Shown here piece by piece: positions 18,147-26,157 of a stretch of DNA of 64,000 nt. The notes below the pieces were generated by a model, which was given only the letters and a program-made list of their open reading frames with translations, was not told where the DNA came from and did not search any database. Source of the DNA: an uncultured Collinsella sp. (lineage in GTDB: Bacteria > Actinomycetota > Coriobacteriia > Coriobacteriales > Coriobacteriaceae); the NCBI GenBank assembly GCA_900540945.1, contig UQHQ01000006.1:1-64000 (forward strand), given 5' to 3'. How positions within the stretch are numbered: the first letter of the stretch is position 1; each line of letters starts with the position of its first letter. The position numbers were made by a program, and so were the translations under genes.

Positions 18147-19016
18147 TTACTCTGCCAGATACGCTTCCAACGCCGGCAAAGTCGCCGCCGCATCGTGGCG
18201 GCCAACCTGGTAGATGCGCTCGAGCTCATCCGGCTCGCGGCACAGCGACGGCACCTTCACCGATTCGCTCGGACGCACCACAAAGACCTCACCAGCCGCC
18301 TCGCGACGCGCCAGGTCATCGAGCGTGGCATTGTAGACCTCATGCCGATGCTCAAGCGCTGCGACAAACTCCGGATAGTGACGGAACACGCGCCGCAGCA
18401 TGGGCATCACGCTGTTGGGCTGCTTCACAAAGCCCGCCGGCTGCGTGAGTACCACGATGTTTCGGTCATACCCCTGCGCAAACAGCCATGCGCTGGGAAT
18501 AGAATCAGCCACGCCACCATCCAGATACTTATGCCCTTCAATAGCAACGGGACGCGTCGCCACGGGAATCGCCGACGACGCCCGGATCCACTCGATATCC
18601 CTCTCGTCGCCATAGGGCAGGTCGTGGTAGACGGCCTTGCCCGTCTCGATATCGGTACACACGCACGTAAATCGCATGGGGCAGGCGCGATACGCCTCCA
18701 AGTCGATGGGATCGCGCTCGATAGGCACCTCATGATAGGCAAAATCGGCATTGAACATATCGCCAGTTCGCAGCCAGCTTGCTACACCCGCATAGCGCTT
18801 ATCGGCGCAATAGGCCTTGTTGTAGCGAATGGCACGGCCAATCTGGCGCGATTTAAAGTTGTAGCCAAACGCCGCGCCCGCCGAGACACCCACCATATGG
18901 TCGCAGGTCAAACCGTGCTCCATCCAAACATCGAGCACGCCCGCCGTATACATACCGCGGTAGCCGCCTCCCTCAAGCGCGAGCCCCACCGTGCGCGTCG
19001 TATCCGGCTGTGCCAT
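18147..19016 (-). CDS. Patatin-like phospholipase
   Basis: The 289-residue protein has the patatin Ser-Asp dyad: an oxyanion loop GGGYRG at residues 16-21, GVSAG with S45, and DGG with D166. Patatin-like bacterial proteins (the YjjU/RssA-like group) are lipid acyl hydrolases, usually cytoplasmic or membrane-associated. The ATG at 19,016 puts the family start MAQPDTTRTVGLALEGGG at the N-terminus, with GGAG upstream; the longer frame to 19,097 adds an unrelated extension. The substrate is unknown. Confidence 0.88.
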   Translation of the reverse strand: MAQPDTTRTVGLALEGGGYRGMYTAGVLDVWMEHGLTCDHMVGVSAGAAFGYNFKSRQIGRAIRYNKAYCADKRYAGVASWLRTGDMFNADFAYHEVPIERDPIDLEAYRACPMRFTCVCTDIETGKAVYHDLPYGDERDIEWIRASSAIPVATRPVAIEGHKYLDGGVADSIPSAWLFAQGYDRNIVVLTQPAGFVKQPNSVMPMLRRVFRHYPEFVAALEHRHEVYNATLDDLARREAAGEVFVVRPSESVKVPSLCREPDELERIYQVGRHDAAATLPALEAYLAE

Positions 19017-19274
19017 GCAACCATCTCCGTTCTCATGCTTTTGAACTAAACAAGTATATCTGCCAACGTATGCCGTCAAAAACGTGTTTATAAGCATTTA
19101 TCGAACGTTTCCCGATGCATTCCCCATGCCGCACCGCAATGCCCCTAGGTGGCCTTAGGCATGAACGCCCTTAAGAACGTTGCGAGATAAACATCGCCCG
19201 CACCGTGCCAACGCCGTCGCACGCAACGTGAGATAATTCTCAGCAGAATTCACCGATAGCAGAGGGAGTTTGTG

Positions 19275-19898
19275 ATGAAGGTTCTTTTGGTCAACGGCAG
19301 TCCCAAGGCAAACGGAAACACCGCCCGCGCACTCGCCGAGGTCGCCGAGCAACTCAATGCAGAAGGCGTTGATACCGAGGTGTTTCAGCTGGGCGCCAAG
19401 CCCATTCGCGACTGCATCGGCTGCGGTCAGTGCGGAAAACTTGGCGAACGCTGCACCTTTGACGACGACGTGGTGAACGAGCTGATCGCTGCCGCCGAAC
19501 AGGCCGACGGTTTTGTCTTTGGCTCGCCCGTCTACTATGCGCATCCCAGCGGACGCATCCTTTCGGCACTCGATCGCGCATTCTATGCCGGCAGCAAGGC
19601 CTTTGCGCACAAGCCGGGTGCCGCGGTCGCCATCGCCCGTCGCGGCGGCACGTCGACCACGTTCGATGTACTCAACAAGTACTTCACTATCAACCAGATG
19701 CCCGTGGTGGCCTCCACGTACTGGAACAACGTGTTTGGCGCCATGCCGGGTGAAGCCGCCCAGGACGCCGAGGGCCTGGCCACCATGCGCAACATCGGCA
19801 AGAACATGGCCTGGCTCCTGCATTGTATCGAGGCAGGACAGGCCGCCGGCATCGAAGCCCCCGAAGCCGATCGCGAGCGCACCAACTTCATCAGGTAG
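19275..19898 (+). CDS. Flavodoxin-like NAD(P)H-dependent FMN reductase
   Basis: The 207-residue protein shows the iron-sulfur flavoprotein/FMN-reductase pattern: VLLVNGSPKANGNT for FMN phosphate binding, CIGCGQC plus a later Cys, and FGSPVYYAHPSG. Such enzymes pass electrons from NAD(P)H to FMN-linked acceptors. The ATG at 19,275 is preceded by GAGGGAG; a GTG directly before it is an alternative. An ArsC-like gene follows after 11 nt, so the two are probably co-transcribed. Confidence 0.87.
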   Translation: MKVLLVNGSPKANGNTARALAEVAEQLNAEGVDTEVFQLGAKPIRDCIGCGQCGKLGERCTFDDDVVNELIAAAEQADGFVFGSPVYYAHPSGRILSALDRAFYAGSKAFAHKPGAAVAIARRGGTSTTFDVLNKYFTINQMPVVASTYWNNVFGAMPGEAAQDAEGLATMRNIGKNMAWLLHCIEAGQAAGIEAPEADRERTNFIR

Positions 19899-19909
19899 AA
19901 CGGCGGAAC

Positions 19910-20251
19910 ATGAATATTCAAATCTTCGGCACCAAGAAGTCCTTCGATACCAAGAAGGCCCAGCGCTATTTTAAGGAGCGCCGCATTAAGGTGCAGTTTA
20001 TCGACCTTAAGGAAAAGGAGATGAGCAAAGGCGAGCTCACGAGCGTGATGCAGGCGGTCGGCGGCATCGACAAGCTGCTCAACCCCAAGGCCAGGGACGA
20101 GGAGACGCTCGCGCTCATCCAGCACCTCACCCCTAGTCAGCGCTTCGACAAGCTGCTCGAGAACCAGCAGGTTCTAGCCGAGCCCATCGTGCGCAACGGC
20201 AAAAAGGCCACCGTCGGTTATTGCCCCGATGTATGGGGAGCCTGGGAGTAG
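19910..20251 (+). CDS. ArsC/Spx-family thioredoxin-fold protein lacking the usual cysteine
   Basis: This 113-residue protein has the ArsC/YffB-like fold with GTKKSFDTKKAQRYF at the N-terminus and LLNPKAR in the middle. ArsC and Spx proteins normally carry a catalytic Cys in the first loop; here that position is occupied by Ser/Phe/Asp, so arsenate reduction is unlikely. The only cysteine is near the C-terminus (GYCPDVW). It is in a probable operon with the upstream flavin reductase. The function is unknown. Confidence 0.8.
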   Translation: MNIQIFGTKKSFDTKKAQRYFKERRIKVQFIDLKEKEMSKGELTSVMQAVGGIDKLLNPKARDEETLALIQHLTPSQRFDKLLENQQVLAEPIVRNGKKATVGYCPDVWGAWE

Positions 20252-20337
20252 CTTGTGTTATTTGCCGGCGCGTGGGTATAAGAGCAGGCGTTTGGCATAA
20301 GATTCAACTGTAAGCCATGTCTAACAAAGGAGGGCAC

Positions 20338-21468
20338 ATGCCCAACAAACCCGTGAAGATCATCATGCTTACCGGATACCTCGGTGCCGGTAAGACCACG
20401 CTGCTCAACCACATCCTCGCTAACGACGGCGGCATCCGCGCCGCCGTGATCGTCAACGATATCGGCGAGATCAACGTCGACGCCAGCCTTATCGCCGACG
20501 GCGGTCTTTCCGAGACCGACGACCTCATCCCGCTCACCAACGGCTGCATCTGCTGTACGCTTTCGGACGACCTTGCCAACCAGCTGCAGGGCATCGCCGA
20601 TTCGGGCAACTTCGATTACATCATCATTGAGGCATCGGGTATTTGCGAGCCTATCCCCATCGCCTACACCATCTCGAGCTTCTGCGACGAGGCCAAGGTG
20701 GGCGGCCAGCCCAAGCTTGCACTCGACAACATCGTGGCCGTGGTCGATTGCGCCCGCATGTACGACGAGTTCAACGGCGGTCGCGACCTGCTGGCCGAGG
20801 ATATCGACGAGGACGACATCGAGAGCCTGCTCATCCAGCAGATCGAGTTCTGCTCCACGCTGATCCTCAACAAGACCGATACCGTGAGCCCTGAGCAGAT
20901 CGCCGAGCTTAAGGCCATCGTGCGCAGCCTGCAGAAGGACGCCGTGATTGTCGAGGCCCAAAACGGCGAGGTTCCCATGGAGGAGCTGCTCGATACCGGC
21001 CGCTTCGACTTTATGCGCGCCTACAACTCCGCCGCCTGGATCGAGGCCATGGAGCATCCCGAGGAGCACGACGACCCCGAGGTGCTCGAGTATGACATCG
21101 AGACCTTTGTGTACTCGCGCCGCAAGCCGTTTGACCTGCAGAAGTTCACCGATTTTGTTGAGCAGGAGTGGCCCGACGAGGTCATTCGCGTCAAGGGTCC
21201 GCTGTGGCAGACCGGCGATCCGGACATGTGCTACATGTTTGAGCAGGCCGGCCACCAGATGCGCCTGATGGAGAACGGTCTGTTCGTTGACTCCGCGCCC
21301 GAGGGCGAGAAGCAGAAGATCATCGACGAGAACCCCGAGATCATGCAGATTTGGGACGACGAGACGGGCGACCGCATGACGAGCCTGTGCATCATCGGCC
21401 GTCACATGGACAAGGATGCGCTCATCGCTGCCCTCGATGCCTGTCTGACCGACTGGCACCGCGCCTAG
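20338..21468 (+). CDS. CobW/G3E-family GTP-binding metallochaperone-like protein
   Basis: A 376-residue G3E GTPase. The Walker A is GYLGAGKTT at residues 13-21, the metal-binding CxCC is NGCICC (C70, C72, C73), the Walker B-like region is IIEASGICEP, and the base-recognition motif is LNKTD. The C-terminal CobW_C domain is present. These proteins deliver zinc, cobalt or similar metals to enzymes. The ATG at 20,338 has AGGAGG 4 nt upstream; an in-frame start at 20,317 adds only a few residues. The metal cannot be read from sequence, and no Zur-like operator was recognised. Confidence 0.88.
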   Translation: MPNKPVKIIMLTGYLGAGKTTLLNHILANDGGIRAAVIVNDIGEINVDASLIADGGLSETDDLIPLTNGCICCTLSDDLANQLQGIADSGNFDYIIIEASGICEPIPIAYTISSFCDEAKVGGQPKLALDNIVAVVDCARMYDEFNGGRDLLAEDIDEDDIESLLIQQIEFCSTLILNKTDTVSPEQIAELKAIVRSLQKDAVIVEAQNGEVPMEELLDTGRFDFMRAYNSAAWIEAMEHPEEHDDPEVLEYDIETFVYSRRKPFDLQKFTDFVEQEWPDEVIRVKGPLWQTGDPDMCYMFEQAGHQMRLMENGLFVDSAPEGEKQKIIDENPEIMQIWDDETGDRMTSLCIIGRHMDKDALIAALDACLTDWHRA

Positions 21469-21507
21469 GTTTATCCAAGCGGGCATTTTTCTGCCTACGT
21501 AACCGCC

Positions 21508-21542
21508 AAACCACCACGAAGGTGCCCTTCGTGGTGGTTTTT
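21508..21542 (+). terminator. Rho-independent terminator after the CobW-like gene
   Basis: A 15-bp perfect stem (AAACCACCACGAAGG / CCTTCGTGGTGGTTT, TGC loop) is followed by TTC. Confidence 0.85.
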
Positions 21543-21563
21543 CGTTCTGAGCCAAGGAGATTC

Positions 21564-22163
21564 ATGTTCAATATCGTGCTGTATGCGCCCGAGATTCCGG
21601 CCAATACGGGCAATATCGGCCGTACCTGCGTGGTCACCGGCGCCCGCCTGCATCTGGTGGAGCCGCTGGGCTTTTCGCTCGACGACAAGACGGTACGTCG
21701 CGCCGGCCTGGGCTACTGGCAAAACTTGGATGTGACAACCTATGCCGGCTGGGAGGATTTCCTTGCGCGCAACAGCCTCTCCCCCGCCGATGGCCGCCTG
21801 CATCTGCTGACCAAAAAGGCACGCCGCACCTATGCGCAAAGCACCTACCGCGACGGTGACTATTTGGTCTTTGGCAGCGAGAGCTCGGGCATTCCCGAGG
21901 AGCTACTCGCTGCAGCGCCCACGTGCTGCGAGCGCATCCCGATGCTGCGCGATTGCGATTCGCTTGACAACGCCGAGGCATGGGAAGCCCACGAGGAATC
22001 GCTCGGGCATACCGAGGACGACCACGAAGCCATCCTTCGGCAGGATATCTGCGGCAACTTCGTCAATCCGGACGACTACCGCATCAGCGCACTCAACCTC
22101 TCCAACAGCGCCGCCATCGTCCTCTACGAAGCCCTGCGCCAAACAGGCTTTGCCGGCATGTAA
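21564..22163 (+). CDS. trmL: tRNA (cytidine/uridine-34 2'-O)-methyltransferase
   Basis: TrmL methylates the ribose of the wobble nucleotide in tRNA-Leu isoacceptors. The 199-residue SPOUT protein shows IVLYAPEIPANTGNIGRTC, LHLVEPLGFSLDDK, LVFGSESSGIPEELL and the knot segment ISALNLSNSAAIVLYE, all family signatures. The ATG at 21,564 has AAGGAG 4 nt upstream. The acidic insert near residues 150-165 is longer than in enterobacterial TrmL. Confidence 0.93.
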   Translation: MFNIVLYAPEIPANTGNIGRTCVVTGARLHLVEPLGFSLDDKTVRRAGLGYWQNLDVTTYAGWEDFLARNSLSPADGRLHLLTKKARRTYAQSTYRDGDYLVFGSESSGIPEELLAAAPTCCERIPMLRDCDSLDNAEAWEAHEESLGHTEDDHEAILRQDICGNFVNPDDYRISALNLSNSAAIVLYEALRQTGFAGM

Positions 22164-22239
22164 AACCTGCCATTAGGGGACGGGGTAGAAATGGTAGACT
22201 TTCAAACTCTCTAGTCCTCGACAAAATGGTTTTGACATC

Positions 22240-22274
22240 AAATGCGGCAAAGGGACAGACCCTTTGCCGCATTT
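22240..22274. repeat. Hairpin of the AAAGGGACAG-core family (stem variant GCGGC)
   Basis: AAATGCGGCAAAGGG-ACAGA-CCCTTTGCCGCATTT is a perfect 15-bp stem. The core matches the hairpins at 26,122, 29,850, 34,681, 57,617 and 59,467, but the outer stem differs and still pairs. It sits 18 nt past the stop codon of the leftward gene at 22,293 and marks the left edge of the AT-rich island. Confidence 0.85.
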
Positions 22275-22292
22275 GGCTGCTGACAATTCACG

Positions 22293-23354
22293 TCAGAATT
22301 CAACTTCAAATACAAACGACTGCCGAAGTTCTCGCTTAGCTTGGCTTGTCAGGCTCGAATTCGCCCTTATGTTCAGCTTGCTGCATGCCTCATCGATAGC
22401 CATAGCAAGCGATACGGACATGGTCATGGTCGTCTCGCTTTTCAATTCAACCCGATAACTCTTCGCCTTGTTTTTATCCTCTCCACCGCATCTCGTTTCG
22501 ATTAACAAGAGAATGTCAGAGTCATGGGCATACCAATGGAGTTCAGGGCGCTGTGGAACCATGTCTCCCTCGAATTCCTGTGTAAACAGGATTTTCTTCT
22601 CATTTCTCGTTAAATCGCTCAAAGAGCCGTTGATTCGAGCCGAGCCCTTCTTTCCCGCTTTGGCATTCCCCTTAACCTGGTGGCCTCTCCGAGTTTCCTC
22701 GTACTCCGTCACCTCCAACTTGCAGCGCTTCGCGCCAAGCATGAACGCAATCCGTCTCAACTCGGCCATCTTGTCTTGTTGCATGGTTGCGAAATAGGAG
22801 TCTAGATCAACAAAGCGAGACCGATCAAAAGCATCTATGTAATATGTGGAATAAAGAGATGGTTTAGGGTAGAAAGACAGCTCGCTATCCCCAATTGCTT
22901 CGCGGTACAAATTGAAAATCTGCGTGCCCTTAACAGTATCCAACCAACCAATAGCATCCCTACAGACATCGATGCCCCGACGCTCATTTCCGTCAACAAT
23001 TCGAATCATGTTCGGCAAATGGAATGAAGGGCTCTGATAGATCTCTTTGGTTACAGGCCTGTACCTATTGAGCTGTTGCTGGTATGCCCAATCGTTGACG
23101 GCGTCACCAATATCCGCAGCAGCACCTGCTGCACCATCGGCCGCATCAGCAATAGCCGCCAAGGCGTCATCGACCATCGGAGTTGCAGCACGCATTGCGC
23201 CATCGGCAACTTTCTGTACGGCTGCAACCGCGCCCGCCATCGCGCTTCCGGCGCCATCAACCAACCCGGCAGCGGCCTTACGGATATCAAAACTCTGCTT
23301 ATGTCGCGACAGCTCCTCCCTTTCGACAACAGCTAGATCGTCTTTATCCTCCAT
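22293..23354 (-). CDS. Uncharacterised protein with Ala-rich amphipathic N-terminal region
   Basis: Not recognised. The 353-residue protein has an Ala/Gly/Asp-rich stretch at about residues 27-87 with a repeating AxxADGAxxAA-like pattern, likely an amphipathic or coiled segment. A globular part with many aromatic and charged residues follows (about 100-353). There is no clear signal peptide or membrane helix. AGGAGG precedes the ATG, and the gene begins 9 nt after the stop of the DUF4230 gene, so both are co-transcribed. Codon use is more AT-rich than in the flanking housekeeping genes, in line with island DNA. Confidence 0.75.
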   Translation of the reverse strand: MEDKDDLAVVEREELSRHKQSFDIRKAAAGLVDGAGSAMAGAVAAVQKVADGAMRAATPMVDDALAAIADAADGAAGAAADIGDAVNDWAYQQQLNRYRPVTKEIYQSPSFHLPNMIRIVDGNERRGIDVCRDAIGWLDTVKGTQIFNLYREAIGDSELSFYPKPSLYSTYYIDAFDRSRFVDLDSYFATMQQDKMAELRRIAFMLGAKRCKLEVTEYEETRRGHQVKGNAKAGKKGSARINGSLSDLTRNEKKILFTQEFEGDMVPQRPELHWYAHDSDILLLIETRCGGEDKNKAKSYRVELKSETTMTMSVSLAMAIDEACSKLNIRANSSLTSQAKRELRQSFVFEVEF

Positions 23355-23363
23355 AGTGACCTC

Positions 23364-24035
23364 CTATTTCCGATAGTCGAAATCAACCGTATATTCATCG
23401 CCAAATGCTGAGTTGAACATCGCACGGATATTTGCTTCGGCGTTCACTCGAGCCTCTTCGAGCAGCTTGCCATCCTTGATGGCCTCGCTTTCACTCCGCT
23501 CCTTGCACTGCGCTTCAAACGCCGTGACGTCTTTGACCTCAATGGGATTGAGGATGTTGTTGCGTTCCTCGAGAGCACCCGACTTATTCATATCCGGCGT
23601 GTTCGAGATTACATAAGGCTCATCCATCGCAATGGTCAGCTTTTTCTTGTTTGTATGTATCTCTGCCGTCTCGAGATTCACACCCGCCTTGATGGTTCCC
23701 ACATAGCGGTACCAAAAGCTGTTTTCCGTAAACGGGATATCAAACCAATCGAAGAACCTCTTGGTATCCGTCACCTTATCGACAATCGCATAGTTCTGCG
23801 ATGCAGAAACCATCTCGTTCTGGGAAGCGATGCGTTCAAACACGACCGACGGGGAAAGCGTATTGGGGGTCGTTTCTTTCGCGCCCGCAGCTTTGCCGTT
23901 ATTAAAGATGGTAATGAAAAGTACAGCCACAATCACTCCACCAAGCGCCAGGCCCGCAAAGAATACCTTGGGCTTTGTCAGGATTCTCCCGAGTTTCGCT
24001 TTCAGCGCCCCCATGCCTTCCTCTATCTCATCCAT
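23364..24035 (-). CDS. DUF4230 domain membrane-anchored protein
   Basis: The 223-residue protein has an N-terminal cytoplasmic tail, one membrane segment at about residues 25-45 (VFFAGLALGGVIVAVLFITIF), and an extracytoplasmic part resembling DUF4230 (FTENSFWYRYVGTIKAGVNL and a conserved C-terminal FGDEYTVDFDY). The family's function is unknown. It is the first gene of a two-gene operon with the 353-residue protein, suggesting that both act at the membrane. Confidence 0.8.
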   Translation of the reverse strand: MDEIEEGMGALKAKLGRILTKPKVFFAGLALGGVIVAVLFITIFNNGKAAGAKETTPNTLSPSVVFERIASQNEMVSASQNYAIVDKVTDTKRFFDWFDIPFTENSFWYRYVGTIKAGVNLETAEIHTNKKKLTIAMDEPYVISNTPDMNKSGALEERNNILNPIEVKDVTAFEAQCKERSESEAIKDGKLLEEARVNAEANIRAMFNSAFGDEYTVDFDYRK

Positions 24036-24195
24036 CCCCTATTCCTTTCAAAATCCCTGTTATTTAAGAAACTGCCGTGGGTTATACCTCATGCCTTAAT
24101 TGTCGTTTTCAGCATGTCTTTAGACGAGGGCAGTTGTTTGCAATCCGATATAATACACATTCGTTCGCGGCACTTGTTGTTCAATAATTGGCATA

Positions 24196-24235
24196 AAACG
24201 GGCAGGTCAACCATTCATTGCCGATTAACCCGCCC
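24196..24235 (-). terminator. Terminator of the island lipoprotein gene
   Basis: On the minus strand GGGCGGGTTAA and TTGACCTGCCC pair with two G-U steps across a 14-base loop and are followed by GTTTT, directly downstream of the lipoprotein stop at 24,250. Confidence 0.7.
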
Positions 24236-24249
24236 CTTCCGTGCAGAAC

Positions 24250-25065
24250 TTATTTATTTACATCGTAGCTGGAAACAGATGCGACAACGCGCGCAGCGTC
24301 AACATCGGACATTGCCTCGAACTTGACTTTCTCACCCGGCGCCCACGAAGAAGTGTCCGCATAGGTCTCCTCCGCTTTGATGTCATCTGCATCATAGAGA
24401 GCAAGTGTCAGGCTGACGTTAGAGAACGATATACCAGAGGTGTTCTCAACTACCGCCGTATACGTATACAGGCCGTAACCGTCATCCGATTTTTCGAAAT
24501 TTGCTCCCTGAATCAAACTGTTGATGGCATCCTCATAGCGGGTCTTCTCTGCTACGGACTTTCCATTCTTAATTAAGTCGTTGAAATCATCCTTGTATTT
24601 CTCCCCGACTTCCAGCCCGTAATTATCAACAAGCTTTTTGAGCTGCGCAGACCGCTTATCGTAGACCTTATTCCACTCTTCGTAATAATCCGAAGACGAT
24701 TGCGAGTAATCCTCGGTCACTTTAAGCTGGTCATCAAGCAGATTCAGATACGTGATTACGTCCTGTTGCATCTTGGAATCCTTAAACCTAGCGTTCTTGA
24801 GTTCCTTGTCGTTCTTGATTTCGGCCTCAATAGCTTCCTGGATATTCTCGGTTGAATGAGGATCATCATCGTTTGCATTAGATTCAATGACGTCGGACCT
24901 TCTCTCAAACCCGGCGGCGATAACATTCATCGCCTTATCGTCGACATATTTCGACTTTGCAGCGTTTGCATCATTCTGTGAACAGGCCGAGATGAATCCT
25001 AGAGAACAGATAAGTAGGACAAGCAAGCCCATCATAGGCTGCTTTTTAGTAGTATTTCGTTTCAC
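24250..25065 (-). CDS. Lipoprotein with FxLYD-like C-terminal domain
   Basis: The 271-residue protein has a lipoprotein signal (hydrophobic residues 11-24, lipobox FISAC with C28), an acidic helical middle with several YEE/YDK segments (about 75-175), and a C-terminal beta domain with YTAVVENTSGISFSNVSLTL and WAPGEKVKFEAM that resembles FxLYD domains. It should be anchored on the outer face of the membrane. The role is unknown. It is probably separate from the DUF4230 operon, since a terminator and a 214-bp gap lie between. Confidence 0.8.
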   Translation of the reverse strand: MKRNTTKKQPMMGLLVLLICSLGFISACSQNDANAAKSKYVDDKAMNVIAAGFERRSDVIESNANDDDPHSTENIQEAIEAEIKNDKELKNARFKDSKMQQDVITYLNLLDDQLKVTEDYSQSSSDYYEEWNKVYDKRSAQLKKLVDNYGLEVGEKYKDDFNDLIKNGKSVAEKTRYEDAINSLIQGANFEKSDDGYGLYTYTAVVENTSGISFSNVSLTLALYDADDIKAEETYADTSSWAPGEKVKFEAMSDVDAARVVASVSSYDVNK

Positions 25066-25226
25066 GACTATTTCCCTTCGATTGACGTTAAGACTTATAG
25101 CCCCTCGCCAAAAAGCAGACGAATTGGCAACGCGGTGGCACTATTTGGTTCAAGGGCGTGAACTGGATAAACATCGAGGGAAGGAGTGAGCTCTGTACAA
25201 TAAACTCCCCTCGTCAAAATGTCTAG

Positions 25227-25862
25227 CTAAAGAGGACGGACGGACGGCGAACGGTCAAAACCGGTCGTGTCCGCCCGCCTCCAACGATCGAATGTCGATG
25301 TGCTGACGTTCAGTAGCGTTGCGGCCTCTTGCCTCGTAACCTCACCTCCTTCGAATGATTTGATGACATCGCTATAGCTATCCGGGCGTTCGAGCGCCGG
25401 CCTTCCAAATCTCACACCCCGCAGACGCGCCGATGCGATACCCTCCGCCTGGCGCTGCTTGATGTTTTCACGCTCCAGCTGCGCCACGTAGCTCAAGATC
25501 TGAAGGACAAGGTCCGCCATGAATGTTCCCGTGATGCCGTCGAGTTGCTCGCGTGTATCGAGCAGAGGCATATCAAGCACCACGATGGCAGCATGCCTAT
25601 CCACCGTGATGCGTCGCCATTCATCGAGGACTTCACGATAATTACGACCCAAACGATCGATACTTTTGATCACGAGAACGTCGCCCTCGCGCAACCTGCG
25701 AAGAAGCCGCTGGTACTGAGGACGCTTAAAGTCCTTACCGCTTGCCTTGTCAGCGTAAATCTGGTCCCGTTGAACGGGAAACCTTCCCAATGCGTCTAAC
25801 TGGCGGTCCAAGTTCTGATCCGCAGATGAGACACGCGCATACCCAAAGATTCGATTGTCCAT
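25227..25862 (-). CDS. Serine recombinase (resolvase/invertase family)
   Basis: The 211-residue enzyme is a small serine recombinase of the Tn3-resolvase/DNA-invertase type. The catalytic serine is in YARVSSADQN (S12), R70 and R73 lie in SIDRLGRNYREV, a long E-helix follows (LSYVAQLERENIKQRQAEG), and a C-terminal helix-turn-helix contains TRQEAATLLNVSTSTFDRW. All catalytic residues seem intact. It marks the island as mobile or recently rearranged. An array of eight 10-bp repeats upstream (26,010-26,089) is a candidate recombination or operator site. Confidence 0.92.
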   Translation of the reverse strand: MDNRIFGYARVSSADQNLDRQLDALGRFPVQRDQIYADKASGKDFKRPQYQRLLRRLREGDVLVIKSIDRLGRNYREVLDEWRRITVDRHAAIVVLDMPLLDTREQLDGITGTFMADLVLQILSYVAQLERENIKQRQAEGIASARLRGVRFGRPALERPDSYSDVIKSFEGGEVTRQEAATLLNVSTSTFDRWRRADTTGFDRSPSVRPL

Positions 25863-26009
25863 AATTGCCCCTATCGGCCGCCTCCTGGCAGCATCGGCTC
25901 AAACGAGAGCCCACTCACTATAGGGCGTGCAAATTCCGCGAATGGGCTGAGGCCATTTTGGCCCTCAGGCACAAGCTATTCAAGCGCCGTGCCGACAACG
26001 CGCTCGCTT

Positions 26010-26089
26010 TTAACTGTGATTAACTGTTTTTAACCAGAATTAACTGCTTTTAACTGAAATTAACTGCTTTTAACCAGAATTAACCGAAA
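26010..26089. repeat. Eight tandem 10-bp TTAAC repeats
   Basis: Eight units in exact 10-bp register begin with TTAAC: TTAACTGTGA, TTAACTGTTT, TTAACCAGAA, TTAACTGCTT, TTAACTGAAA, TTAACTGCTT, TTAACCAGAA, TTAACCGAAA. The period equals about one helical turn, so all TTAAC boxes face the same side. The array lies 147 bp upstream of the serine recombinase start in otherwise gene-free DNA (25,863-26,157). Its function is unknown. Confidence 0.9.
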
Positions 26090-26121
26090 CAGAAAACCGT
26101 GATGCCGACAGTCTTTGCCGG

Positions 26122-26154
26122 AATGTGACAAAGGGACAGCCCCTTTGTCACATT
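26122..26154. repeat. Hairpin of the AAAGGGACAG-core family
   Basis: AATGTGACAAAGGG-ACAGC-CCCTTTGTCACATT, a 14-bp perfect stem, 3 nt past the stop codon of the UvrA-like gene. It marks the right edge of the island. Confidence 0.85.
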
Positions 26155-26157
26155 CGG

